DNA of 64,000 bases. Origin: Leptodactylus fallax. Taxonomy: Eukaryota > Chordata > Amphibia > Anura > Leptodactylidae. The notes beneath the pieces were generated by a model that was not told the origin of the DNA, did no database searches, and saw nothing but the letters and a program-made list of their open reading frames with translations. A program made the position numbers and the translations under genes. Below are positions 11,943 to 25,133 of the stretch, piece after piece (positions within the stretch are counted from its first letter, which is position 1; every line of letters starts with the position of its first letter). The stretch covers positions 6,990,501 through 7,054,500 of the forward strand of contig CAMRHE010000021.1 of the NCBI GenBank assembly GCA_947044405.1. Reading direction: 5' to 3'.

Positions 11943-12929
11943 GCAAACACATGGGGATTTTAGGCAAAATAATATGCAAAATAATAAAGTAACTAATATA
12001 ACAAAGTAATGCATGCGAATATGTTCTTTTCAAAAGGAAAAGGAAATTCAGGAAAATGGCCTGATGAGATGAAGTCGGTAGACTTCAATGGATATCTCCA
12101 CAGAATAATATTCTATCTAAGGAAATGTTTGCGTCATTCTATGAAAATATCTTCTGGTAGAATCAGGGGCAAACAGGGCAGATTTCTATAGACATTTCTA
12201 TAGACATTCCTTATTTGTATACAATACAATGGTGTGAATAATTAACGGCAGTGTGTTATGCCTGTAGGATATTACTGTTCTAGTTCACATAGAAATTCCT
12301 TTGAGAAATATGCAACCTTTTTATAGTGAAAGTCATGATCAGCACATTTAACATAGACTTATTCTGTATGTGTAATTAAAATGCTGAAAATTGCAGCAAG
12401 TGCTTCTTATGTAATCATGAATGCCGTGATTGAGATCAACATAATGGTGATATATTTTCCGAAACTGCTGACAGCCTCATACAGCTTATCGACTCTCGTA
12501 TGACAGGAATATTCATTTGCATTGCTGACTACATGCAGAAAACAGAAAATTACCAAAGTTTCAGTACCTTAAATGAGGAATAGTCTTTAAATATTAACGC
12601 TTAGATGGAGACATGTAATGGAAAAGGAATAATTTATTATGTGGATGTGTTAAAATCTTAGATACCTAAATCTTTCTCCCTATAAAAAATGTAGGACTTG
12701 TGTTAACATACCTAAAATAAAAATCATTGAATTTCTCCAAAACTGGTCATACACATTTGGTTATTTTTTGCCATCTATTTTGCATTTCACAAACGGGATA
12801 GCAATATGAGAAAGGAAAATTCTGAGAAGATATTAAAGCAACATTTCAAGTCATCCGAACTGATGTTATGGCCAGAACTGAAAATATAAACCTGACACAG
12901 TTACACCAGTTCTGTCAGGACAGGAGGAA
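11943..12929. other. Anonymous sequence
   Basis: I see no supported gene, RNA or repeat boundary in this stretch. Confidence 0.45.
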
Positions 12930-13345
12930 TGTGTCAAAATGCCAGAAACTTATTGTGAGAAGATTTACAAAAAGGTATATCTTGTTGGGTGTTCCCTGTA
13001 TACAGTGGTTAGCTCCAACTGAAAGTGTCCATGAAGCATAAATGGTGAGACAGTATCAGAACCATGGGTGTCCAAAGCTTTTTGGTGCACATGAGGATCC
13101 CATCCCACAGAAAAAACTATTGTTGTGCAAATTGGTTAAAACAGTAATATTGACTATGATTGAAATATGTCAGAGTTCACAGTACATTACAGCTTCATAA
13201 GGGACTGTGTAGCCACCAACTGATCAGGGTACCCATGCTGATGACTGTTAACCACTGAATGTGCCTACAATAGGCATATAAATATAATGGGACCTTGAAA
13301 AAATGGAAAAGGAGGTCTGGTCTGAGGAATGAGGTTTCTTTAACT
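12930..13345 (+). pseudogene. Ancient Tc1-type transposase fossil, 5' half
   Basis: The DNA can be followed as a decayed Tc1-type transposase: CTTGTTGGGTGTTCCCTGTA, then GTGGTTAG, a GGGTGTCCAAAGC segment, and near 13226-13330 TCAGGGTACCCATGCTGA and GGTCTGGTCTGAGGAATGAG, which would encode the stretch up to the first catalytic Asp (WSDE). The frame is destroyed by stops and indels. The homology stops at about 13345 and resumes at 15949, so a later insertion split the gene. The same family supplies the outer layer of the nest at 53164-54345. Confidence 0.65.
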
Positions 13346-13758
13346 CATTGTGCCCAATCAATAGATTTTCTATGTTGGTCATTAACATGCTTTTTCTGAT
13401 GCATTCGACTTTCTATGTCATATGCATCGTAATGCGGCGGGGTTCCGCACATGGTATAAAGTGGATGCCCAGCTGTGGCCTCACAGCTGAAAACCTGCTC
13501 CTAATGCCCAAAACCTCCAATTCTGAGTGTTCAATCTTTTAGATGCCTCACTCACTAGTGATTGCATTATTTAAATAGCTCCAGCGGGGCTCCCTATATT
13601 AGGCATCAGCGCCCCTGTGAACTTGACTGCAGGGTGCCTATGTCTTTACATGTCAACTGGCAGTCTAATGAAGGCCCACATGTCTGTCTTTAGTGTATCC
13701 CTATTAGGCCATACCAGAAACATAGACTAATAGACTGCTTGTCAGTTTCATACTAACA

Positions 13759-13800
13759 ACATAATACATGGCACTACTTAAGTAGTGCCATGTATTATGT
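13759..13800. repeat. Perfect 42-bp palindrome
   Basis: The two 21-base arms, starting ACATAATACATGGCACTACTT, are exact inverse complements with no spacer and the centre is TTAA. It lies inside the A+T-rich repeat and may be part of its normal structure. Confidence 0.95.
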
Positions 13801-14186
13801 AAGCAGTCAAAAGACTGCAAGTTCCCTAGGGAGACTGAAAATTATTGTAAAAAAATAATAAAGTTTTATTAAAAAAATAAGCAAGTTATAAAACAAATAA
13901 ATAAATAAATACATAAATTTATTATATTAATAAATAAATAAAAACATAATATACAGATTGGGTGTTTCCCAAACAGTGAATGTCATAAAAAAAAATTGAA
14001 AAAACACTAACAGAATTGCCGTCTTTGGTCTGTTGACCACCAAACATTATAAAATATGATAAAAAAATCTTATGTTATCCAAAATGGCACCAGATATTCC
14101 CTCCCAAAAAAAAATTACAAAAAGCCCTCACACAACTCCATTGACAACAAAGTGATAAAGTTATTGAGTCTTGAAAAGTAGCCTCT

Positions 14187-14681
14187 TTAAAGATGACCTT
14201 TCACGTCCTCATGTATATGCGGTTTTACATACCGCTAGAAAGCTGACAGCGCGCTGAATTCAGCGCACTGTCGGCTTTCCCGTTATATGCCCCGGGGCTG
14301 GAGATATCGGGGGATAAATTTCACCGTTCACTGTCAGAAGGGCGTTCCTGACAGTCTAGCTGCGCTGTGAGGAACACCCTCCCTGACTGTGCTCATCCAT
14401 AGCACTGTACTGGGGGGGCGTTACTCACAGCTCAGCGTCATCACTGGACGGTAAGGAACGCCCCCTCTCTCTGTCATCGTCCATAGCCGAGTACTGTCAC
14501 AGCGCAGCTAGACTGTCAGGAACGCCCTTCTGACAGTGAACAGTGAAATTTAGACCCCCGATATCTCCAGCCCCAGGGCATATAAGGGGAAAGACGGCAG
14601 TGCGCTGAATTCAATGCGCTGTCAGCTTTCTAGCGGTATGTAAAACCGCATATACACGAGGACCTGAAAGGTCCTCTTTAA
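14187..14681. mobile_element. TTAA-flanked foldback MITE of 495 bp
   Basis: TTAA stands at 14187-14190 and 14678-14681. The ends are TTAAAGATGACCTTTCA and the complement of TGAAAGGTCCTCTTTAA. Inverted similarity extends far inward: GCTAGAAAGCTGACAG, the GCGCTGAATTCA word, the GATATC-centred block and the TGTCAGAAGGGCGTTCCTG block all recur in inverse order, giving arms of roughly 200 bp. It belongs to the same family as 15420-15859. Confidence 0.82.
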
Positions 14682-15419
14682 TATTCTCCTTTATTACAAA
14701 AAAGTACTAAAACTTAACAAATATACAAATTTGACATTTCCGCAATTGTTTTGATCCAGAAAATACATTTAGTAGGATATATAAGCTGCACTGTGAATGG
14801 TGCACAATTTATAATGTAAAAAGGCAATGGCAGAGTTGCTGTTTTTTTATTCCCTCCCAGAAAGAGCTAATGAAAGTTAATCAATTAAATGTATGTACGC
14901 CAAAATGATGCCATTAAACACTACAACTTGCCCCTCAAAAAAACAAGCCCTTATAGTGTTACATTGATGGAAAAAAAGTTATTGATCTTGGTAGGCAACA
15001 ATGAAAAACCTCAGAAAATAACTTGGTTATTAGTGGAATGCTGTAGGGTCTGGAAAACCCTTTTAGATCATTACTAAAGGATTAGGTTAGTGGGTGGGCT
15101 TAGCCTCTGTAAGGGACAGCTTGGGCCAGGAGCGCTTCTAAGACTGACACTGTGTTTTTGAGATTTAAGATATAGAGATAGAAAAAAAATACTGATCAAG
15201 CACTGCTTTAGTTCTTATCAAGGCTCAGCAGGTAAGTGCACTTTTGCAGAGCTATTAACTGTCGATCACAGTGAAGAGAGTGGTGGCCGGGAACAGGGAA
15301 TGAGACAGTTGACCACTGCATCTAGATAGTGGTCTGAAACCTAGGCAATGAGTGAAATACTGAGAACAAATATTTAGCATATTATCTGAGAGATGGAGCA
15401 AGATAGATAAAGAAATGTA

Positions 15420-15859
15420 TTAAAGAGGACCTTTCATGTCCTCAGGCACTTGCGGTTTTATATACGGCTAGAAAGCCGACAGTGCGCTGAATTCACTGTC
15501 AGAGGGGGCATTCCTTAACGCCCAGCGATGACGCTAAGCTGTGAGGAATGCCCCCCCAGTACAGGGCTATGGACAAGTACAACCAAGGGCGGCGATCCTT
15601 ACCGCGCAGCGATGACGCTAAGCTGTGACGAATGCCTACCCACTACAGGGCTATGGACGAGTACAGTCAGGGGGGGCATTCCTCACAGCTCAGCTAGACT
15701 GTCAGGAATGCCCTTCTGACGATGGGCAGAAAACTAACGGCACCGATATCTCCAGCCCTGGGGCGCATAATGGGAAAGCCGACAGTGCGCTGAATTCAGT
15801 CACCTTTCTAGCAGTATATAAAACCACATGTGCCTGAGGACATGAAAGGTCCTTTTTAA
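15420..15859. mobile_element. TTAA-flanked foldback MITE of 440 bp with internal duplication
   Basis: This is a second copy of the family at 14187-14681, with ends TTAAAGAGGACCTTTCA and the complement of TGAAAGGTCCTTTTTAA. Its centre contains an imperfect tandem duplication of about 84 bp: the word AGCGATGACGCTAAGCTGTGA occurs at about 15523 and again at about 15607. The duplication is not evident in the other copy. Confidence 0.8.
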
Positions 15860-15948
15860 GTATAAAACTTCAGTTATCTACAATATCCTGGAGAGGAAAA
15901 TACCCTTTTGACATCATGTGGACAACTTGCCTGTTTAAGAGATAACAT

Positions 15949-16300
15949 CAGGATTCACTATTGGAAGAAGGCAATGATGATCTGCTGGGAAAGCATGGCT
16001 TTTGCATTCATGTAAATGTTAGTTGGATGTGTCCCACTTACCTAAAAATTGTTGCAGACCATGTAAACCCTTTGTTGCAGTGGCCTTTTCAGCAGGATAA
16101 TACACCCACACTGCATGTCACACTAAAAAATTGTTCATGCATAGTTTGAGGAACATGGCAGAGAGTTCAAGATTTGACTTGTCCTCCAAATTCTAAAAAT
16201 GCAGATTGTGCATCTGTGAGAAGTGCTGAAAAGTCTGATCTATGGTGGACACCACAGGACACCTTAGGACACTACTGAGCAGGTGGTTTTATTGTTATTT
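15949..16300 (+). pseudogene. Ancient Tc1-type transposase fossil, 3' half
   Basis: Homology to the Tc1-type fossil at 12930-13345 resumes here. Recognisable parts are CTTACCTAAAAATTGTTGCAG, the FQQDN segment around the second catalytic Asp (about 16090-16103), TTTGAGGAACATGGCAGAGA, and CCTCCAAATTC, where the catalytic Glu segment would follow but has decayed. A 3' end reading AGGTGGTTTTATTGTTA near 16280 matches the inner part of this family's terminal repeat. About 60 bp at the junction with the first half appear lost. Confidence 0.62.
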
Positions 16301-17389
16301 TTGTTGCTGTGGCTGTTATTTGAATAGCTCCTTTTATATTTGAAAGTATTCCAATAATATAACTGGTGAGGCTTTGGGGGAATTCAGAAGACATAGCCTA
16401 CTTTATGCCACCCTGTCTCTGGTGTTCTCCAGTCAAAGTACAGGCTGCCATATATAGTATTGTAACAGCTTGCATAATGCTGATGAATTTCAAGGGCAAC
16501 AGCAATGAATTTTAATTCCCACCAGGGTCAGATGGCTCTCCCTTATGAGATTAGTTCCAAAAATAGGTACATATTAGGGATTTACTGATTATTTAATTCC
16601 TTAAAAAATAGCTATAGGTTGAACTTTGACTGTAAATGAATGCTATTCATGTGCTGAGAACCTGTCTATCCACATGAAGGTCACCTTAGATGAGGTATGT
16701 ATCTCAAATAGCAATCACTCAATGTATTGTAGGCCATCATACAATAAGTATCACATAATCCAGTGAAATCACTTGCACTTCACAGTCACTAATTTGAAGG
16801 AAGAAAATGAATGTCACTGGAGCAGAAACAATGTTTCCTGTAGTTTGCAATAACAGTACTAGTAATCGCCTTTATATGAGATAACAGTATGTTTGGTAAC
16901 CCTTCAGTGATTTCTGTGGTTAATTTAATAGCTAGTCTATCCTGTTTCTTGAACCTATTGTGTTTCTCATGCATAATCACAACATGATATGTATCAAGAG
17001 CAAAGTGTGTACAGGAGGAATAAATTTACAGTCTATTTAGGATTTTCAACATTATTTTAATTCTCCTAATTCTTTGCTCATAACAGTAAACTAAAGGTTA
17101 CTGCAAGCAGATTAAAGCTAGCCCCAAGATGCTTATTGGGAAGGGGTATATATGTATGTATGCACTATTCCATGGGGACAATTATTACACTTCAAGCTAT
17201 TTCCCTCAACTTCCATGACCGTGTTAGTTCTATAAGAAGACACTTTGAGTTCCAGTTACCTTGGGGACATCAACCTAACAATCTGTCAAATCACTTTGTT
17301 CAGGACAGTGGGGCTATTTTGGCAGACACAATATTTAGGCCTATGTTAATCACAGCAATGAATGCAAGAAAATTACCCCCTTCCCACTA
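16301..17389. other. Anonymous sequence
   Basis: I see no supported gene or repeat boundary. A short minus-strand frame at 16789-16980 lacks any domain signature. Confidence 0.45.
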
Positions 17390-17812
17390 TAGTTAACGCT
17401 CAGCACCATAATAGTACGTCGCTGTTCTGCAGCAAGCATAGGAGGGGTGCCTGCTACATGGCTTCTGGGTCTCGGCTGTATTACACTGACTCATAAAATG
17501 CTAGTGATCAGAAATGGATAGTGATTACAGCATCTGGGTGATTAGGGGGCAAGAGTTCCCCACAATGAGATTACGGCTGCCTGGCTTCCTTTCCCTATTA
17601 CTAATAGGGAGGCTATATACAATGTGCAAATTACATTGTACTAAGGATCACAAAATCCCAGGCTCAAGTCCCCTTGTGGGACGGCAAAAAAATAAAAAAG
17701 AAAGTTAAAAAAGTATGAAAAATACAAAATAAATAGTTTAAAAAAACCTTTACAATGTAAAAAATAGATAATTATAACGGCCCTTCTCACAGTCCTGTGT
17801 GAATAATTTATA
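17390..17812. repeat. Further copy of the A+T-rich dispersed repeat
   Basis: The stretch contains the GTACGTCGC word, GCAAATTACATTGTA, the AAGTCCCCTTGTGGGAC segment and a following AAAATAAAAAAGAAAGTTAAAA tract interrupted by other bases. These have the same order and style as in 13346-15075. It is truncated at the Tc1 remnant that starts at 17813. Confidence 0.4.
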
Positions 17813-18256
17813 TTGCACTATGCTAAAGTTTTAGGTAGTTGTGGGAAAAATGACGAATACTTAAAAAAATCGAAATGTAAATTATTTACGTTTGCTAGTT
17901 AACAAAATTAAATGAATGAAGAAAAGAGAAATCTAAATCAAATCAATATTTGATGTGACCGCCCTTTGGATGAGGAGTCCTGAAAGTGATGATTTGGGAC
18001 CAACAGAGCTCTGATCTCAACATCATCCAGTTTGTCTGGGATTACATAAAGAGACAGGATTTCAGCACAATAATATCCACAGAAGATATGTGGTTTGGAA
18101 CAACCTCCTTACTGAGTACAAGTGTACCTAGAAGAATTGAGGCTGTATTGAAGGGAAAGGATAGTCACACAAAATATTGATGTGATTTAGATGTCTCTTT
18201 TGTTCATTTCTTTCATTTTGTTAATTGCCAAAAAAAATAAACTTCTAAACACCCAT
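17813..18256 (+). mobile_element. Internally deleted Tc1-like remnant, cut at its 3' side
   Basis: The left end has the AAAGTTTTAGGTAG terminal-repeat phrase followed by ATCTAAATCAAATCAATATTTG and the TGTGACCGCCCTTTG phrase typical of one Tc1-like family. Only the last part of a transposase remains (17986-18180). The right terminal repeat begins (TTTCATTTTGTTAATTG) but stops at 18256, exactly where Tc1 element B begins, and does not resume after B. Confidence 0.72.
17986..18180 (+). pseudogene. C-terminal piece of a Tc1-like transposase
   Basis: The 64-codon frame carries QQSSDLNIIQFVWDYIKRQ, equivalent to the catalytic-Glu segment of Tc1 transposases; Gln is at the position where Glu is expected. 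It ends RRIEAVLKGKDSHTKY, equivalent to the usual C-terminus. Everything before the Glu segment is deleted, so it cannot act as an enzyme. Confidence 0.75.
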
Positions 18257-18257
18257 A

Positions 18258-19894
<1,637 letters not shown>

Positions 19895-19989
19895 TATAAT
19901 TGAAGCAGAAAGTCCAACTTTCTGTGAAAAGCACTGTGGGAAAAACCGCAATGCGTTTCCACAGCAGTTTATTCCACAACGCTTTTTTG
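19895..19989. repeat. 95-bp segment identical to the flank of Tc1 element C
   Basis: The 95 bases directly after element B equal, base for base, the inverse complement of 29081-29175 beside element C. At C this is part of a complete MITE; at B the match stops abruptly at a TA (19990-19991) and no other MITE sequence follows. Confidence 0.95.
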
Positions 19990-20189
19990 TACGCCAAAGC
20001 TCTCTTGCATTTGTCTGTACTGGTTGCTGTTTAGTGGTGGGAGGTTGTGGTAAATGCTCATGGTTGACATCAACTGGTTTGTTATAGGACCCACTACTTT
20101 CCAGTTGTGCCCGAGCAAGAAAATTAAAGCCTGTTACTAAATCTGCATTTCCGCATTACAATTAGCTGAACCTGAAACTTTTGGGTTTT

Positions 20190-20410
20190 GTCAGCCACAA
20201 AACACTATTATACTCTGGGGTCTTTTCAGATGCCAAAGTATTATAAGTAGTGATCCTGGGAAGGTAAGTAAACATAACAGTTATATTCACAATGCCTCAT
20301 CTCCCTTGGGCATCCTTGCGGTGTACAGCCAGTGGCTGGAAGAAGATGCCGGATGATCGTTGGACACTGCGAGGTTGTTTAGGAGAAGTAAGGCAAGGTG
20401 AGTGAAATTT
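20190..20410. repeat. Fragment of the 'TTATACTCTGGGGTCT' hAT-associated module
   Basis: ATTATACTCTGGGGTCTTTT at about 20208 repeats the palindrome arm seen at 25833-25870 and 43236-43273. It is followed by GGAAGGTAAGTAAACA and, near 20395, CAAGGTGAGTGAA, as in the other modules. No minisatellite and no hAT terminus accompanies it, so it is a fragment. Confidence 0.5.
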
Positions 20411-20955
20411 AGTGTTTTTACATTGGACATTATGAACACATAGAAAATAGGTGAATCTTACCAATAATTAAAACAGACATTTAGGGTGAAGACACTTAGC
20501 ACAGTGACACAATGCCTGCCACACGCTGTGCATACCACTATTGTTTTCTATTACAGGGTTAACAGTTGTAACTTCTTAACTGGTTTTAGGGTATACCAGC
20601 AAAACTGTGTGGCCACTAACCAGTAATAAACAATAAATTGTTAATAGTGTAATTGAATACATTGGTGCCATACTTGGCTGCGCGGCAGGTGCCACTTCAT
20701 GGCTGCTATGTGTGTCTTTACCCTTAGGTTGAATTGTAAGATGTTGCTAGTTTATTTAACTTTATGTATTGTTATACATCAACTGATAGTATGTTAACAT
20801 TTTAGGCATCTAAAGGCTAGTATGATGATATTTGCTGTATCATTGCAACAAAACATCACATTGCACATTTGCATATAGTACGGAGGTGGAAGTATGTAGT
20901 CAATCTTTGTTACTGCAATGAACATCCATTACATAGACCATGTGAGAAGTGTCCC
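20411..20955. other. Anonymous sequence
   Basis: I see no supported gene or repeat boundary here. Confidence 0.45.
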
Positions 20956-20958
20956 TTA

Positions 20959-21384
20959 GGGTAAGGTCACATGGAGTATTTTGAAGGTGCAATTTCCCAA
21001 TTCTCTCGTTCATTTTGATAGGAGACAAGAGCAGATTTTTTTCCTATACGGATTTTTTATGCTGGAGGAAAAAAAGAAGCGTCATGACCTATGTTCAGTT
21101 GGAGTCCGCCTTGCAAACCCCATTGAAATGAATGGATGGCAGAAAAAAATGCTAGTGGTTTGCCAAAACTGCCTAAAAAAACGCTAGCTTTTTTTCTGCC
21201 TCCCATTCATTTCAATAAGGTTTTCAAGGCAAAACCTGCCTGAGATTAGTTCATGATGCTTCTTTTTTCCTCTAGCTTAAAAATCAGCTAGAGGAAAAAA
21301 ATCTGCCTGGCTCCCGTTGAAGTGAATAGGGAGGCAGATTCTGCCTCAAACCTTTGCTGGCAAAAAAACTGTGTGAACTTATCC
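20959..21384. mobile_element. Harbinger-like MITE of 426 bp with TTA target duplication
   Basis: TTA flanks both sides (20956-20958, 21385-21387). The left end GGGTAAGGTCACAT pairs with the right end, whose complement is GGATAAGTTCACAC. The interior has inverted words such as GGAGGAAAAAAAGAAGC and GCTTCTTTTTTCCTC. There is no coding capacity. Confidence 0.75.
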
Positions 21385-21387
21385 TTA

Positions 21388-23139
21388 GCCCCCATGCACA
21401 TTAACTTGATTTCCCTGCCTGAACTCAGTCAGGAGACAGGGACTCCTTGCATCACAGTGATCTATGTACAGTATGGGACAGTGAAGGCCACCTAGCATCA
21501 TAGATCACTATGATGCAAGGAGTCCAGGTCTCCTTACTCGATTTGGGGCAGGAAATCTGGCCAATGTACGTACCAGATTTTCTGGCTTGGAACTGCACTG
21601 ATGGTTCATATAGAAAAATTTTCTATTGCTTGGGTTATTTGTAAATGATTCTAGTCTAAAGTTTATAATATATATGCATCTATGATACATGAACTTTTGT
21701 TCAAAAATGTGCATATGTGCAAAGTGTTCTGTGTAGCCACTCTCCTTCAGAATGATGAAGGTCCTGAACAGGAGACCCTACTCTATCTTCTAAAACAACA
21801 CCTTTAAAGGAACATAGACTGTTTTGTATTTCTGTATTTCCACCTGTGTGAACAGTTACATGTTTGTACTCTAGACCAAATATATAAAATGTTGTTTATT
21901 CAGCAAAATGAACCAGGCAAGACTGGAGCTCTCAGATGCAAGTACACTTCCAGTGATAAAGAAATAACATTTGTAATCCATTTACAACTTACATGCTATG
22001 TGTTATGTGGTTCGGTATGTGTCTTGTGCCTACATTTATGCTGCATAAATGTTACATAAGGTTTTCAGTTCACAACATGACCATCGGCATTAATAAATAA
22101 TCAAGGACACATACTTGCTGTATAACAGGATGTAAACAAGCCAAACATCCCCAGTCCTCCCACGAGACAATGTGTGAGCAGAAGAATTCACTTATTAGTC
22201 TATTTCTCTGGGTTAACACTTGGGACTTTTTTTGCAGTATTTTTCATAATAAAAATGATCATTACAAATCCTTATTATTTATTAAGGACGTAAACATTTG
22301 GTGTGGTTCTTTTCCATTGGGTTCCCATTGCTTCTTGACAGAATAGTTTAACATGCTCACAATAACAGAAACCTGACAGACATATCATATGTCAATGAGG
22401 GGCAAAAACTGTATTATTGTATCGCATGGATTTCTAAAAAAAACCATCATGGCAGATCATAATGGGCCTTCCTAACCAATATTAATCTATTAAAAAAAAA
22501 GCTTAAGTGTCTGTTCACATAAACATTATGGTTTTGCTGTACTTGAAGCAAAGTTTTAGTTTGATCCCACCCCCAATAGAACTTAACTATTTACTGCACT
22601 CCTTTCCCCTATCATTTTATGTACCATCACTTCTGTGTTTTAGTAGTTGTTTTGCCCTTTGCCAGAATTATCAAAACACTGAGTGCAAAGGAGAGCTCTA
22701 TACAATGGTTGGGTGATAAAGTTATGGAGGTACTTTCTGACACCCAGAGAGCATTGTGCATGGATCCTATTGTAATTTATGGATGCACTTGTATTTCTCC
22801 GTGCCTAGACATCCCTAGGTCAGGGAATAGTACAGATAAGACAAGAGGTCCACGGTAGGGAAACGGTCTTCAAGGTCAGGTACAGGAGAAGTGAGGAGGC
22901 AGCAGCAAGACTGAGCTGGAGGTCATGGAGAAACAGAGATGACCTTACTTCACATACCACCAGGTCTCAGACAGGCCTTTCTTAAGGCAGAGTCTACTAC
23001 ACTGGCACTCATTGATAGAGAAGTACCTAGAGTCAGGATCTGTTCTGGTTTTATTTATCAGCCCTGGCGTGAACATCCTCCAGAGTCCAGAAAAGTGAGG
23101 TGACCAAAAGTCCAATCCTTAGCAGCTAAGTTTTGAATA
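21388..23139. other. Anonymous sequence
   Basis: About 1.75 kb without a supported gene. Local inverted words near 21425-21535 (GGAGACAGGGACTCCTTGCAT and its inverse) are short and may come from another decayed MITE. Confidence 0.45.
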
Positions 23140-23370
23140 CACTGAGTGACCCTCTACCTAGCAAATAGAACACCTCTATTAGTTGTATAAAACAGCTGAC
23201 TGATGTAGCAGCCGCCTGACACACAGAGTCATCCTCTGTCTTATAAATAGAGCACCTCTGCCAGTTGAATAAAATAGGTGATTGCTGTGGCAGCCACCCG
23301 ACACACAGAGTCACCCTCTAACCAGCAAGTATATCTGCCAGTTGAATAAAACAGATGCTTGCTGCTTACA
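23140..23370. repeat. Minisatellite with about 84-bp unit, roughly 2.7 copies
   Basis: The order ACACACAGAGTCA-CCTCT, TAGA(G)CACCTCT, CCAGTTGAATAAAA and GCAGCC recurs about every 84 bases. The copies differ by substitutions and small deletions. Confidence 0.75.
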
Positions 23371-24711
23371 CAGGTCATCTGTGTATCAGGTGGCTGCTGC
23401 AGGAATCATTTATTGCGCTTTCCTGCTCTGTGTTCTGGACTTTCCGGGCAGGTAGCTCTGTGTTTGTATGACAAATTCTGTGACTGTTCAGCTAGACTAC
23501 CTTTCCGCCTGCCTTCCATCCTTATTGGCCCTGGAGCATAAATGCCTCCTGTCCCACTCCCTAACTCCCCCTGATTGGAGGTATGTTGTACATTATGGTC
23601 TCATAGATGCCAATGTAGAGACTGTAGGCAGCTGTAATACCTTTTTTGCATGAGCCCTAAAAATCAATAACTGCATGTGGGGAATACAGTGCTAGATTGT
23701 TTTACTTGTTTGCAGTACGTTTTGTAATGCTATAATAAAGGAAACCAAGATTAGATTGAGTCTTATGTAACATAATTTAAGTAACTGTAGATATGAGATA
23801 AAATAAAGTTAATTAAAGTAAGTAAACATTTTATTTTCACTTTATAATCCCATTTATCTACTAACACATAGATAATATTAGAGGCATGTCGCTGTTTGAA
23901 GCAATGTTGTACTTGTTTTGTGCATGGCATAATGCCAGTTGAGCGGCTGTGCCTTTCATTTTCTTAAGTGCTTCTGGGTGTGTGCCATTCACCTTAGTTC
24001 TATTGATCGATTTGCAGACTCTGTGACAAGTTTGTTTTATATTAGGTCTCTAGCGATTGATTTTTTTATTGCTGATTTTTTTTCCTTTACAACGCTTACT
24101 TTCTTAAAAACAAAGGCGTCTAAATACATCATCTTTGCATGAAATGACATTACCTCGCAGAATTAAGAAGGGGAATTTGTTTTGCTGATGATTCCATGCT
24201 GATCTATGTAAGGCTGAGTTACTGTCATTGTCATTTTCAGTTTTCTGTTCCACCATAGGAGCAGAGTGCATAAAATGATGGAAAGCATCACATGACTTAC
24301 CCTAACTTGAGTGCGATGGTCCCCATTGATTTATATTGGATTCCGCCAAGTTCAATCATGGTGTCCATCATTTTATTGGAGAAAACTATGTTGCATGTGA
24401 GCTTTCTGGCAAATGTGTCTGAATCTGTGATAGAGCTTCCAACACATAAAGTCACATAAATATGTCAATACATAAGGTTATAAATGCACATAATATTAAT
24501 GAGTTACAGTGGAAATCAGCCAAAAAAGTACTATTACAATACCCTCCCAAAGATTTATTATGACCTCATGGGGGCACAATGTAAAAAAAAAAAGAAAAAC
24601 ATAAAAAGACTAAAAATGAAAATAAAATTTTAAAAAACACCAATAACATGGCAACATCACATGTTCTAGCCCTGCCCCCAGAAACACAACACTACATTAC
24701 AATTACCGTAA
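23371..24711. other. Anonymous sequence
   Basis: I see no supported gene. Short A-rich runs lie near 24575-24640 at what may be a further trace of the A+T-rich repeat family. Confidence 0.4.
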
Positions 24712-25003
24712 GGCTGGTTGCAGACGACCGTGTTGTGGGTCAGTGTGCTATCCATGTATTTCACGGATAGCACACTGACTCATTCTTTTCTATGGGCCCG
24801 TACACACGACCATGATTTTCACAGTCCCGTGTGCGGGCCGACAGTCCGGTCCGCGTCAGATAGGACATGTCCTATTCTTGTCCTATTTTGCGGCCCGTGC
24901 TTCAGTGGCTCCTATTCATTTATTGAAAGGAGCCGCGGAAGCACGGCCCGTGCACGGGTGGCACATGAGGACATCCCCGTGTCCCCCGTGTGTAGCCCGT
25001 GCT
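24712..25003. mobile_element. Truncated Harbinger-like MITE
   Basis: The left end GGCTGGTTGCAGACGACCG follows TAA, as in the related element at 55917. Inside, CGGATAGCACACTGA and TCAGTGTGCTATCC are inverse of each other, as are GGAGCCGCGG-type words. The right terminus is missing because the hAT-like element at 25004 begins there. Confidence 0.6.
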
Positions 25004-25133
25004 CAGTGGCATAACTAGGAATGGCTGGGCCCCAAGGCGAACATTTGACATGGGGCCACCCCCCCGAACCGCTGCCCCCAATCGCCCCCCCCGGACTGCC
25101 CCCCTCCAACCCCCCCCCCAAAAAAACCGCATT

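Larger units (their letters stand above)
13346..15075. repeat. A+T-rich dispersed repeat, interrupted by a MITE
   Basis: This repeat fills the break in the Tc1 fossil. It holds a 42-bp perfect palindrome at 13759-13800, an AAAT-rich core at about 13845-13945, and phrases such as TATCCAAAATGGCACCAG and AAGCCCTCACACAACTCC. The same phrases recur on both sides of Tc1 element E (37795-37862 and 39515-39650), and a further related copy lies at 17390-17812. The MITE at 14187-14681 interrupts it. No open reading frame of note is present and the superfamily is unknown. Confidence 0.6.

Noticed and set aside
19895..19991. Simple TA insertion of element B within the MITE
   Set aside because: Only one side has MITE sequence, and the Tc1 remnant on the left does not resume on the right, so a plain insertion does not explain the locus.
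22507..22860. Two overlapping frames as a possible small gene
   Set aside because: No domain or conserved start was recognised; the frames are short and in A+T-rich anonymous DNA.
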